Positions 1-9,600 of a stretch of 64,000 nt of DNA are shown here, piece by piece (within the stretch, counting starts at the first letter, position 1; every line of letters begins with the position of its first letter). Below the pieces are notes generated by a model, which was given only the letters and a program-made list of their open reading frames with translations, searched no databases and was not told the DNA's origin. The position numbers and the translations under genes are program-made. Origin of the DNA: a virus; IMG/VR virus record IMGVR_UViG_3300043499_000197, positions 1 to 64,000 of that record. One strand, 5' to 3'.

Positions 1-1
1 A

Positions 2-1045
2 CCCCCCACGGTGACGGGGCTGGTCGTGACGCCCGGCCTGTCCAACATCTTCTTCGAGACCGACCCGCCCACCTTCGCGATGGGGCACGGCTACTTCGTC
101 ACCAACATCTACGGCGCGCAGCAGGCGCCCGGCCAGCCGCCGCCCACCTTCGACAAGGCCGAGCAGGTGTTCAGCTTCACCGGCGATGTCGGCTCCTGGG
201 CGACGACCCCCAACACGCTGTGGTTCCTGTGGGCCAAGTGGGAGACGCGCGACGGCGTCGAGTCGATCTCGCCGGCCGGCGGCACCAACGGCCTGCAAGC
301 GATGACCGGCCAGGACGTGGACAAGCTGGTGGCGGCGATGACCGGACCCGGCGAGCCGTTCAAGATCGTGCCGGTGGCGATGTACCTGCCGGACGGCTCG
401 CTGGTGCCTGCGGGCACCTACACCGCAGACGCCTACATCCACGCGGGCTTCATCCAGAACGCGCAGATCGCCAACCTCGCGGTCAGCAACGCCAAGGTCG
501 TGAGCCTCGCGGTGGACAAGCTGCGCGCGGGCTCGCTCACGGCCGGCAACTACATCCAGAGCGCCAACTACGTGGCCAACGCGCAGGGCTGGCGCATCGA
601 TGCGAGCGGCTTCGCCGAGATGCAGAACGTGCTGGTGCGTGGCACGGGCTCGTTCCAGGGCGCGATCTACGCCGACTCGGGCTACTTCAACGGCGACCTG
701 ACTGCCGCCTATGGCCAGTTCCCCGGTGGCGTGCGCGGCGGCGCGTTCGTCGGCTGGGGCTGGCCGGCGGGCAGCGGCATGGGCTTCTTCCTCGGCTACA
801 ACGGCCTGCTGATGGGCAACCAGCCCAGCGGCGCGCCCTATGTGTACATGGATGCCAACGGCGGCGTGTTCACGATCTCGTCGGGCAACGGCAAGCCGGG
901 GCTGCACATCGACACCAACGGCTCGACCTTCACCGGCACCTTGAATGTCACGAGCGGCGGCGCGACGCGCATGGAGATCACGTCGAGCCAGATTCGCGTC
1001 TATGAAGACAACGTGCTGCGCGTTCGGATGGGGGTGGGCTTTTGA
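2..1045 (+). CDS. Tail tip / host-specificity protein, C-terminal part (5' truncated)
   Basis: The frame is open from base 2 with no convincing start (a GTG at 11 has no ribosome site), so this is the 3' end of a longer gene. The 348 codons end in the pattern seen in J-like tail-tip and central fibre proteins: a segment of short repeats (IQNAQIANLAVSNAKVVSLA, then VDKLRAGSLTAGNYIQSANY), followed by a WRIDASGFAEMQNVLVRGTG strand and a beta-rich tip. The gene at 63332-64000 may be the 5' part of the same protein, but the frames do not join directly across the window ends. A role in receptor contact is inferred. Confidence 0.75.
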   Translation, partial: PPTVTGLVVTPGLSNIFFETDPPTFAMGHGYFVTNIYGAQQAPGQPPPTFDKAEQVFSFTGDVGSWATTPNTLWFLWAKWETRDGVESISPAGGTNGLQAMTGQDVDKLVAAMTGPGEPFKIVPVAMYLPDGSLVPAGTYTADAYIHAGFIQNAQIANLAVSNAKVVSLAVDKLRAGSLTAGNYIQSANYVANAQGWRIDASGFAEMQNVLVRGTGSFQGAIYADSGYFNGDLTAAYGQFPGGVRGGAFVGWGWPAGSGMGFFLGYNGLLMGNQPSGAPYVYMDANGGVFTISSGNGKPGLHIDTNGSTFTGTLNVTSGGATRMEITSSQIRVYEDNVLRVRMGVGF

Positions 1046-1341
1046 GCACCGCAGGCCTGCAATGCTTCGACGACGGCGGCAACCTCACCTTCACGACCGG
1101 GGACGGGCTCGCGCGCATCGTGAAGACCGGCATGACCGGGGGTGCCGGCAACGGCGCCCTGTACGTGCCCGAGTGGGAGCCCGCGCTGGGCAACCGGCCC
1201 TGGTTCTGCACCGTCAACCCGGCCGGCTTCAACACGCTGTACATCCAGCCGGGCTTCAACATCGCGATGCCCAACCTTGCATGGTTCGTCGGCTACCCGG
1301 GCATCTACCCCAACATCAAAATGATCTGCGGGATTTACTGA
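1042..1341 (+). CDS. Small tail-associated protein, 99 aa
   Basis: It starts with TTG overlapping the stop of the tail-tip gene (TTGA), which implies translational coupling. The protein is rich in Gly, Asn and aromatic residues and has no recognised domain. Its position between the tail-tip gene and another small tail gene makes a virion or tail-assembly role likely. It is followed by a TGATG overlap with the next gene. Confidence 0.65.
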   Translation: MSTAGLQCFDDGGNLTFTTGDGLARIVKTGMTGGAGNGALYVPEWEPALGNRPWFCTVNPAGFNTLYIQPGFNIAMPNLAWFVGYPGIYPNIKMICGIY

Positions 1342-2006
1342 TGCCAGCCGCCTTCGAATGCTGGAACGACGCCGGCTACACCCAGATCGACTCGCAGTAT
1401 CCGAACCTGCGGCTGGCGCAGAAGGGCTCGGTCTATTGCGATCAGGCGATCCCGGGCGACCTCGCCACGGCGGGCCAGATGTTCTACCGCGACATCGCGG
1501 TCAGCGCCGCCAACCCGGTGATCGCGTTTCGCTGCGGTACACACTGTGCCTCGGTCGGCATCGGCTTCGATGGCTCGACTTATAACCATCGCTTCTATAC
1601 GCGCGGGCAGGCCTTCGTGGACTATTGGTGCTTTGCCGATGCGCCGGCGCCGATCACGGCCGGGCTGGAGGTCTACAACCAAGCCGGCCAACTGGTGTTC
1701 ACGAGCAAGGACCGGCCGGCCAAGGTGATCGGCAACTACCAAGCGCCCACGCTGCCGCGTGGCGGCTCGGTCGAGTTCGGCGTCGCGGGCGCGGCGCGGC
1801 TGGCAATCATCCAGAACTCGGCCACCTTCGGCTTGTTCCCGGCGCCGATCCGCGCGCCGATCTGGGCCTACCAATCGCGCATCACTGACGCGGCCACGCT
1901 GAGCATCGCGTTCAACATCCTTTCCCAGGCGCCGCCGGCGTACAGCGGCGCGGACATCTTCCCGACCAACAACAACTACACACTGCTCGACACCGCGGGC
2001 CAATGA
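1341..2006 (+). CDS. Tail-associated protein of unknown function, 221 aa
   Basis: The ATG overlaps the previous stop as TGATG. The sequence is beta-rich, with alternating hydrophobic and polar residues and several isolated Cys (QKGSVYCDQ, FRCGTHCASVG). I see no catalytic motif. The setting, inside the tail operon just downstream of the tail-tip gene, suggests a fibre or tip accessory protein. Confidence 0.65.
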   Translation: MPAAFECWNDAGYTQIDSQYPNLRLAQKGSVYCDQAIPGDLATAGQMFYRDIAVSAANPVIAFRCGTHCASVGIGFDGSTYNHRFYTRGQAFVDYWCFADAPAPITAGLEVYNQAGQLVFTSKDRPAKVIGNYQAPTLPRGGSVEFGVAGAARLAIIQNSATFGLFPAPIRAPIWAYQSRITDAATLSIAFNILSQAPPAYSGADIFPTNNNYTLLDTAGQ

Positions 2007-2007
2007 T

Positions 2008-2033
2008 TCAAGCCGGTCTGCGAAGACCATAAT
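2008..2033 (+). promoter_or_regulatory. Candidate late promoter
   Basis: TTCAAG at 2008-2013, a 15-nt spacer, then CATAAT at 2028-2033, in the only gap (63 bp) of this part of the operon. The CATAAT box followed by GCGGC resembles the boxes at 52317 and 57085, also in late-operon gaps. The downstream gene has a good ribosome site (GAAGGAG). The 15-nt spacer is short for sigma-70. Confidence 0.35.
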
Positions 2034-2069
2034 GCGGCATCCGCCGCACCACCCCCGAAGGAGTACTTC

Positions 2070-2771
2070 ATGCCATCTATCCACTCTCCCGCTCGCCGCG
2101 AGCGCGATGTCGCCCAAGGTGCCGCGCCCAAGTTCGAAGACTTCCCCGAGGCCGAAGTGGTCGGTGGGGCCATCATCCTGAACGGCAAGAACATGGGCAC
2201 CCTGACGGTCAACGGCGACGTCGAGCCCAGCGCGTTCGGCCGCGCCTACCTCGACACGGCCGAGCAGGATGCCGTGGAGTCGGTGCCGATCACCGAGGTG
2301 CCCGACCCGGTGCCGGTCGGCGTGATCGATCCGGCCCAGCACGAGAAGGTGCTGCCGGTGGCCAAGCAGGCGGTGCGCCAGCGCAAGCAGAACGAGATCG
2401 TGGTCGATGCGATGAACTCGCCCACCGGTGCCGAAGAAGCGGCGTTCCAGGCGGTCGATGAAGCTGTCGCGCAAGACAGCACGGCCATGCATCCGGGCGA
2501 CAGCCAGCAGGGCCGCGAGTCAGCCAACATCCGCCGCGAGCGCGACACCAAGGCGCCGGAAGGCAAGGACGCGGGCGGTCGCAACGCGAACAAGCCGGCC
2601 GACGCACGCAAGCAAGACGCCGAGCGCGACGACAAGGAAGCACGCCAGCGCGCCCGCGACTACCAGGAACAGCAGGAGCGTGAGCAGCGCGACAAGGAAG
2701 CCGCGCAGCAGCCGGCCGGCCGCCGCCCGGCACAGGCCGCTCCTGGCAGCGGCTTGCCGAACACGCGCTGA
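2070..2771 (+). CDS. Charged virion-associated protein of unknown function, 233 aa
   Basis: ATG preceded by GAAGGAG at good spacing. The N-terminal 130 residues are mixed and acidic. From about residue 135 the protein is a long, highly charged stretch rich in Arg, Glu, Asp, Lys and Gln (for example QRARDYQEQQEREQRDKEAA), likely helical or disordered, ending in a Pro-rich tail. It may be an assembly, scaffold-like or ejected protein; no family was recognised. Confidence 0.65.
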   Translation: MPSIHSPARRERDVAQGAAPKFEDFPEAEVVGGAIILNGKNMGTLTVNGDVEPSAFGRAYLDTAEQDAVESVPITEVPDPVPVGVIDPAQHEKVLPVAKQAVRQRKQNEIVVDAMNSPTGAEEAAFQAVDEAVAQDSTAMHPGDSQQGRESANIRRERDTKAPEGKDAGGRNANKPADARKQDAERDDKEARQRARDYQEQQEREQRDKEAAQQPAGRRPAQAAPGSGLPNTR

Positions 2772-2777
2772 TGGGCG

Positions 2778-3200
2778 GTGCCTTCGAAGATCGTCTTTGG
2801 CGTCGCGCGCATCCTGGCCTTCATCAACCAGCAACGGCCGATGGAGTTCATCCAGGGCATGCGCGGCATCGGACTGGAACGCGAAGGCGAGTTGGTGGCG
2901 GGGGTTCTGTTTGAAGGGTGGAACTACCAATCGATCTGGGCACACGTCGCGGCCGAGCCCGGATCGCAGTGGCTGAACAAGGAGTACCTGCGCTTCATCT
3001 GCAGTTATCCATTCGAAACCTGCGAGGTCAAGATGGTCCTGGGCTACATGGATGCCAGCAACACGCAGGCGCTGCGCTTCGCCCGCCACTTGGGTTTCAA
3101 GATCGAGACCCGGATCACGCAGGCCGCCTCCGATGGCGGTGACATCTTGATCCTCAAGCTGCGCGAGAAGGATTGCAAGTACACGAAAGCAGGGGTGTGA
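2778..3200 (+). CDS. GNAT-fold-like internal virion protein, 140 aa
   Basis: GTG start 7 nt after the previous stop. Features suggesting an acetyltransferase-like fold are a central strand followed by a region ending MDASNTQALRFARHLGFKI, which matches the common GNAT motif N-x-x-A-x-x-(Y/F)-x-x-x-G-F. GNAT-like proteins beside internal virion proteins are known in T7-like phages (gp13-type). No clear acetyl-CoA loop (Q/RxxGxG/A) is visible, so it may be structural rather than catalytic. Confidence 0.6.
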   Translation: MPSKIVFGVARILAFINQQRPMEFIQGMRGIGLEREGELVAGVLFEGWNYQSIWAHVAAEPGSQWLNKEYLRFICSYPFETCEVKMVLGYMDASNTQALRFARHLGFKIETRITQAASDGGDILILKLREKDCKYTKAGV

Positions 3201-3201
3201 C

Positions 3202-4071
3202 ATGGGCGGTTCAGTCAAGGCCACGCCACCGGATCCGGCACTCGCCGAGGCGCAGATCAAGTCCCTCAACTCGCAGGCCCACCTGGGCGAGCGGGCCATG
3301 GCCAACGCGGAAGCGATGGCGCCCACGCAGATGGAGCAGATGCGCTTCGGGCTGGACGCTTCACGCCAAGCCTATCGCCAGACCCAGGAGGATCGCGACT
3401 ATGCGTTGGGCCGGCGCGGCCAGTACGACACGGCCGTGGACGCCGTGCTCAAGGACAGCGACAAGTTCGACGAGTCGGTGCGCCGCCAGGAGTTGATGGC
3501 GCAGGCCAAGGCCGACATCTCCACCCAGTTCAGCGGCGCCCAAGACCAGATGACACGGGGCTTGAACCGCGCCGGCGTTGCGCCGGGCAGTGGCAAAGCC
3601 TTGCTCATGCAGCAGTCGGGTGAACTGGCTGAAGCGGCGGCCAAGTCCCGCGCCGGGCTCATGGTAACGGAAGCGGCGAAGAAGGAGGGGCTGCAGTTGC
3701 GTGGGTCAAACGTGGAGATGCTCAAGGGGGCACCGGCCGCAGCGGCCAGCCTGACCCCGGCCGCAGCCAACCTGGGCGTGATGGGACTGGACACTGCCAA
3801 CACCGCGCTCACCGGCATGAACCAGGGCTTCGGCGAAGCCGGCAAGCAAGTCGGCGCCTACGGCCAGATGGCCGGCGACATGTGGAGCAACCAGAACCGG
3901 CTCTACACCGCGGCCGAAGCGGCCAACGACAAAAGCCGGTCGGAGATGTACGGCGCGGCCACCGGCCTTGCGCTGGGCGGGGCCTACAAGGGCGCTTCGA
4001 ACTACAACTGGACCGGCAGCGCCATGGACAGCACGCGCAAGGGCACCTCGCAAAAGAACCTCTGGGGCTAA
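3202..4071 (+). CDS. Internal virion protein paralogue A, 289 aa
   Basis: Starts one base after the previous stop. The N-terminal 190 residues align by eye with the next gene product (PPDP, then EQMRFGLDASRQAYRQTQED, YALG, then RGLNRAGV), so the two arose by tandem duplication. The predicted protein is mostly helical and Ala, Gln and Met rich, with a Gly/Ala-rich C-terminus. It probably belongs to the ejected or internal core complex, as do its neighbours. Confidence 0.7.
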   Translation: MGGSVKATPPDPALAEAQIKSLNSQAHLGERAMANAEAMAPTQMEQMRFGLDASRQAYRQTQEDRDYALGRRGQYDTAVDAVLKDSDKFDESVRRQELMAQAKADISTQFSGAQDQMTRGLNRAGVAPGSGKALLMQQSGELAEAAAKSRAGLMVTEAAKKEGLQLRGSNVEMLKGAPAAAASLTPAAANLGVMGLDTANTALTGMNQGFGEAGKQVGAYGQMAGDMWSNQNRLYTAAEAANDKSRSEMYGAATGLALGGAYKGASNYNWTGSAMDSTRKGTSQKNLWG

Positions 4072-4074
4072 GCC

Positions 4075-5052
4075 ATGGGCAGCAAATCCTCCGCACCACC
4101 CCCGGACCCGCGCCTCGCGCAGGCCCAGACCCAGGCGCTGAACGCACAGACCCACATCGCGCAGCGCACGATGGACCTGCAAGAGCAGATGATGCCGATG
4201 CAGCAGGAGTCGCTGCGCTTCGGACTGGAGAGTTCGCGCACCGCCTTCCAGCAGTCCCAGGAAGACCGCCAGTACGCGCTCGGCCAGCGGGCTCGCCTGG
4301 ACACGGCGATGGACCCGCTGATCAAGGAAGCCACCGGCTTCAACGAGGGCACGCGGCGCGCCGAGTTGATGGGCCAGACCGATCAGGAGATCAGCCGCAA
4401 CTTCTCCGAAGCCAAGGGCCAGCAGGAGCGCGGCCTGACACGCGCCGGCACCACGGTCAACGCCGAGCAGACCGGCGCCATGCAGTCGCAGGCACAGATG
4501 GCCGAAGCCAAGGCGCGTTCCTTTGCGGGCTCGGCGGTCAGCACCGCGGCCAAGCAGGAAGGCGTGCAGGCGCGCGCCAACGCGGTCAACATGCTGGGCG
4601 GCTTCGGCCCGATGGCCTCGGGGCTGGCCACCACCGGCGCGCAGATCGGCAGTCAGGCCACCAACATCGTGAACGCGGGTGCCGCCGGCATGAACTCGGG
4701 CCTGTCGGCCGCGGGCCAGATCTTCCAGCAGATGGGCAAGCAGTCCTCCAGCCTGTGGAACGATCAGGCCCAGGCCAAGTTCGCCGCCGACAAGGCCGCC
4801 AGCGACTCGAACTCGGAGACCTGGGGCGCGGTGATCGGCGCGGTGGCGATGGTGGCCATGAGCGACCGGCGCCTGAAGCGCAACGTGACGCGCGTCGGTC
4901 GCACCGCCAAGGGCATTCCGATGTACCGCTTCCGGTACCTGGGTGGTGACAGCTACCACGTGGGTCCGATGGCCGACGAGGTGGAACAAATTGTGCCGCA
5001 AGCCGTGCGCACGATCGCCGGCTTCAAGGCCGTCGATTACAGCCAGATCTAG
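4075..5052 (+). CDS. Internal virion protein paralogue B with C-terminal S74 chaperone-like domain, 325 aa
   Basis: A paralogue of the preceding protein over residues 1-190. It differs at the C-terminus, where about 60 residues beginning MSDRRLKRNVTRVG match an intramolecular chaperone of endosialidase type (peptidase S74): Ser and Lys at the SDxxLK site, then MADEVEQIVPQAV. S74 domains normally trimerise tailspikes and cleave themselves off, so one here suggests either a fibre-like role or a domain graft onto a virion core protein. Confidence 0.7.
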   Translation: MGSKSSAPPPDPRLAQAQTQALNAQTHIAQRTMDLQEQMMPMQQESLRFGLESSRTAFQQSQEDRQYALGQRARLDTAMDPLIKEATGFNEGTRRAELMGQTDQEISRNFSEAKGQQERGLTRAGTTVNAEQTGAMQSQAQMAEAKARSFAGSAVSTAAKQEGVQARANAVNMLGGFGPMASGLATTGAQIGSQATNIVNAGAAGMNSGLSAAGQIFQQMGKQSSSLWNDQAQAKFAADKAASDSNSETWGAVIGAVAMVAMSDRRLKRNVTRVGRTAKGIPMYRFRYLGGDSYHVGPMADEVEQIVPQAVRTIAGFKAVDYSQI

Positions 5053-5061
5053 GAGACAAGC

Positions 5062-6627
5062 ATGGGCTTCGCAGCAGGACTCAAGCAAGGCAGCGGCCTC
5101 GTGCAATCGGTGCTGGACAACGAGCGCCAAGCCGTGCTCGATGCGCGCGCCGCGGAAGAGTACGACTACAAGAAGGGCGAGCGCGAGCGCGTGAATCAGG
5201 CTTGGGGTGGCGTCGGCAAATTCGGACGCGAAGGCCCGGCTTCTTCGACCGCGATCCCGGAAGATTACCTGACACCCGAAGAGCGCGCCGTGCCGAAGCC
5301 CGCTGGTGGACTGGCGCCTCCTGCGCCCGCGGGTGGAATTGCGCCTCCCGCTGCGGGCCTCGCGCCCCCGGCTGCTGGCCTTGCACCTCCTGCTGCGCCG
5401 GCTGGCGGACTCGCGCCCCCTGCTGCACCTGCTGCTGGCCTGGCACCTCCTGCTGCCCCTGCCCCCGCCGCGGCCCCTGCTGCGCCGGCAACCTCGGAAG
5501 CGATGCAGCATGCGCGCGAGATGTTCAACGTGGCTGTCGCCAGCCGGGATGCGAACGCGGTGACGCAGGCCCGTACGAACATCGAAGCGGTAGACCAGCG
5601 CGAGATCCTGGGCAAGGTCGGCAAGATGACCCCCAAGGAGATTTCCACCTACGTGCAGCAGCATGCCAACCTGACGGACGGCCTGAAGATGTCCATCGCC
5701 GAGGCCGGCCCCGGCAAGTATCGGCTCACGACCTGGGGCAAGGACGGCATCGGGAAGGAGACGCTGCTCAACGGCGCACAGGCCCAGCAGTTGGCTGCTT
5801 CGCACATGCTGATGGAGAAGTACCCCGACAAGGGCATGGCGATGGCCGCTGGCGTGCACAAAGACCTCGACGCGATGGTCAAGGAACACAACGCCGAGAT
5901 GCTGGCCCAGAACACGCAGGCCAACACCGCCGTCCACAACTTCGACACCCAGCAGGAGACCGGGCGCCACAACCGGGCGGCCGAAGGCAACGCAGCAGCC
6001 AACACGGCGATCTCGCGCGAGCGTCTCGGGCTGGAAAGGGACAAGGCCACAGACGCCAAGAAGGACAGCAAGCTGGCGAGCATGGACATCGTGGCTTCCA
6101 ACAAGGATGGCTACGTGCTGATGAACAAGCGCGGCGAGCGTGAGTTCGTGCAGTACCCCGAGGGCGTGACCCAGCAGGACTTCGTCAAGAAGTACATGCC
6201 GCAGGGCGACACGGCGCCCAAGATCAACGCGGACGGCAGCGCTACTTTCAGGGGCGATCTCTACGAGAAGGACCCGAAGACCAACAAGTGGACCAAGGCC
6301 GAAGGGTTCGGGCCGTCTGCGATCGAAACCAAGTTCGATACCCTGATCAGCGGCAAGAACAAGCCCGGCGCAGCCAAGCCCGATGCGGCCAAGACTGCAC
6401 TAGAGGCTGGGCCGCCGCGCACCGCCATGAACCCGCCGCCCAACGCCCGGCAGGAGTTGGCCGAGCGTGCACAGAAAGAAGTCCAGGCCAAGACGGACCC
6501 GGAACTCGCCGCGCTGATGCAGCAGTACAACCAAGCCAGTGGCCGGCAAGCCGTCACCATTGGCCAGCAGATCAGGCAGATGCGCATGGAGCGCTACGGA
6601 CTGGAATCGAGCCCGCTCGGCTTGTAA
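5062..6627 (+). CDS. Internal virion / ejection protein, 521 aa
   Basis: ATG after a GGAGACAAGC ribosome site. Residues about 70-145 form a low-complexity linker with repeated GLAPPA units; the rest is helical and Lys, Gln and Ala rich (for example NTQANTAVHNFDTQQETGRH), typical of podoviral core proteins. It sits between the paralogue pair and the giant ejection gene, like gp15 in the T7 order gp14-gp15-gp16. No enzymatic motif was seen. Confidence 0.65.
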   Translation: MGFAAGLKQGSGLVQSVLDNERQAVLDARAAEEYDYKKGERERVNQAWGGVGKFGREGPASSTAIPEDYLTPEERAVPKPAGGLAPPAPAGGIAPPAAGLAPPAAGLAPPAAPAGGLAPPAAPAAGLAPPAAPAPAAAPAAPATSEAMQHAREMFNVAVASRDANAVTQARTNIEAVDQREILGKVGKMTPKEISTYVQQHANLTDGLKMSIAEAGPGKYRLTTWGKDGIGKETLLNGAQAQQLAASHMLMEKYPDKGMAMAAGVHKDLDAMVKEHNAEMLAQNTQANTAVHNFDTQQETGRHNRAAEGNAAANTAISRERLGLERDKATDAKKDSKLASMDIVASNKDGYVLMNKRGEREFVQYPEGVTQQDFVKKYMPQGDTAPKINADGSATFRGDLYEKDPKTNKWTKAEGFGPSAIETKFDTLISGKNKPGAAKPDAAKTALEAGPPRTAMNPPPNARQELAERAQKEVQAKTDPELAALMQQYNQASGRQAVTIGQQIRQMRMERYGLESSPLGL

Positions 6628-6636
6628 AGGATCGAC

Positions 6637-9600
6637 ATGGCCCTGCTAGACAAGATGCGCCAGCACTATGGCGCGGACCTGTCCGACGAAGAGATCATCA
6701 CCCGCGCGTCCAAGGACCTGGACGTGCCTGTCACGGACATGGCCAAGGAGGTCGGCTACAAGACCGGCGGCAAGTGGGGCAGCGCGGCCAGCGGGGCCGT
6801 GGACACCATGCAGTCGCAGGCCTGGGATGCTGGCGAAGCGGCGGCGCAGGGGTTGGGCTGGGAGGGTGTAGCCAAGTATGCCAAGGGCAAGCGCAAGCAG
6901 AACGAAGCGTCTGCCGAGATCGCGGGCGCCGCCGCCGAAGCGCAGGGCCTCACTACCGACTGGCGTGGCATTCGAGGCGCGGGCGACGTGGGCGAGTTCG
7001 TCGGCAGCACGGCGATCGGCTCGGCGCCGCAGATGGGGGTCGGGCTGGCCGGTGCTGCGGCCGGTGCGGCCATCGGCTCGGTGGTCCCCGTCGTCGGCAC
7101 CGCCGTGGGCGGCGCGGCGGGCTACGCCCTGTCGCAGTTGCCGCTGTACTTCGGCGCCAACCGGCAGGCGCAGCGCGAGCAGACCAAGGACCTGCTGGGC
7201 GGCGAGCGGGTGGACGACACCTCCGCGCTGCTGGCGGCGGGGGGCCAGACGGCGTTGGACATGTTCGGTGGTCCGGTGGGCAGTGCTGTGCGGCGCGGCG
7301 GCACGGCGATCGGCCGCAAGCTGGGACGCGAGGTGCTCAAGGAAGAGGCCGAAGAGGTGGCCGAGACTGGCGCGAAGAAGGCAGGGCGCTCCACGTTCTC
7401 GCCTTTGGCGATGGCCAAGGACTTCGCGGTCGGCGGTATCAAGGAAGGGGCGTACTCCGAGATACCGCAGCAGGTGCTGGAAGAGTACGCGCGCGGTGCC
7501 GTGGATTCGAGTCACGACCTGCTGGGCTCGGAAGCGCAGGGACGCTACATCGGCGCGGCAGCCGGTGCGCTGGCGCTGGGCGGCCCGGTGAACGCCGTGA
7601 CCGGTGCCATGGGGCGCGCGAAAGCCAACTCGCGCAGCGACTACGATCCCACCGCTTCCAAGACCGAGGCGCCGGCGACGGTGGCGGGCTCCAAGAATGC
7701 ACCGGCCGCAGGGCTGACGCCCGAGATGGTGGGTCCGCCGCGCGAGATGGTCGGACCCACGCGCGCCATGCCCGACGATTCCATCGTGGCGGCGCAGGCT
7801 GCAGGGACGGTGAAAGAGGTGCTCGGAACTCCGTCCGAAGCCAGGATCGACGCGAACGCGCCGCCGGCACCGCCGACACCCGAGCAGACGGCGGCCGACA
7901 AACGCGCAGCCGGCATCGCGAGCGAGAAGGCAGCCCTGGCCGCGCGCAGCGAGAAGGCAGCGGCCGATGGTGTCGATCCGAAGTACGTGCTGGAACACGC
8001 GGCGCTGGAGGGTGCGCTGAGCGAAGGCTTGATCAGCGAGGCCGAGGAGCAGCGGGCCGTGGCAGCGCTGGCGACGGGCGAGCCGGCCCTGGTGGCCGAG
8101 ACCAAGAAGCTGGTGGCCGAGATCGAGAAGGAACACGCCACCCGCCAGCAAGCGCCTGTCCCGAAAGTGGCGGGCCTGTCGCCGGGCCGCAGCGCCCTGG
8201 CCGCGTTCACCCACAAGGAGACCGGCAAGCCGATGTCCGAGCAGGCGCGCGACCGTGCCTACCTGATCCTGGGCCTGGACGAAGAGGGCCACCCGGTGGG
8301 CGACCCGCTGACGCTGCAGGACGTGGCCGAGATCGAGCACCGCGTGCAAGGCAAGACGGGTCCGGTGCCCGACAACAAGAAAGCCTTGAAGGCCATCAGC
8401 AAGCAACTCAACGAGTTCGGCCTGGACGCGGAGGCTCGCCGTGCGCTGTACAAGCAGATCCACGGCGAGGACATGCCGCTCGAAGGCAACGTCACTGCCG
8501 AAGGCGACGCGGCGCTGCAGGAGGGCGAGGAGGTCGAGGTCGAGCCGGAGCACCGGGACCGTGTCACCGACAGCGACGAGTCCGAACTGCAAGGCGCCAT
8601 CGGAACGCACGACACGCGGATCGGCGCGGAGGATGTGGGCGACACCGGCTCCATGCGTCTGGTGGGCAGCGCCAACCAGAACGTGGCCGTCGAGGAAATC
8701 ACCAGCGAGCAGCGCGCCGACGTGCTCAGCAGCCTGATCGCCGGGCCGGGCTACAACGATGCGCAAAAGGAAGCCTTCAAGCAGGCACTGGGCAGCGGCA
8801 AGACGCTGGGCAGCGAAGCCGGCGCGAAGAAGCTGCTGGCCGACACGGCCAACTTCAACGAGGATGAACTCAAGGCGCTGGGGGTCCTGTTCGAGCACGG
8901 CAAGACCACCAAGGCGGCAGCCGGCCGGCGTGCCCGCGTGGAAGCCGTGGTTGCCCGGCTGACCGGCGAGATGACCGAGCACGAGCGGCAGGTGCGCGAG
9001 CGCCAACAGGCGGCGAACAATGCGCGGCTGGCCCAGGAAGAGTTGAAGCGTGCCGAACTCAAGGCCCAGCAGGAAGGCGGCCTGGAAGACCTGGATGCGC
9101 GCCTGGACGAGGACGGCCGCACGCTGCGCATGCACCTGATGCTGAAAACGGGCGAGTTCGAGACGGCCGAAGAGCGCGAAGAGCGCCGGGCTGCAGGCCG
9201 CATGTCCCGGCAAGAGCGCTTGATCGGCGAGTCGCTGGCAGATGCCAAGGCGACCTACGCGCGACTGTTCGCGGACCATGCCAAGGAGAAAGACCCGAAC
9301 GACCACCTGCCGCCGTGGGATGAACTCACGCCGCGCGAGCAGGCGGCGTTCGTACGCATGGTGGACTACCAGAACTTCGAGAGCCGGGACCCTGAGCACG
9401 TCGCGCAGGGCAAGATCGCCGGCAAGGCGTACGAAGCGCAGGAGGGCCATGCCCAGCGCACGGCCGCCGCCAAGCGCGAAGCCGAGAAGGCGGTCGCCAA
9501 AGCGATGCCTGAGTTCCAGGCCGAAGTGAAGAAGACCTACGAGGCCGAGACCCAAGCCGAGACCCAGCGCATCATCGAAGAGTCAAAGGCCCGCTCGCAG

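Noticed and set aside
3706-5970. 754 aa minus-strand ORF opposite the virion proteins
   Set aside because: Low-complexity composition, no ribosome site, and it crosses three well-supported genes.
6288-8867. 859 aa plus-strand ORF in another frame of the giant gene
   Set aside because: No ribosome site and an Arg/Gly/Ala-rich composition; the giant frame has the expected codon use here, unlike at 9686-9961.
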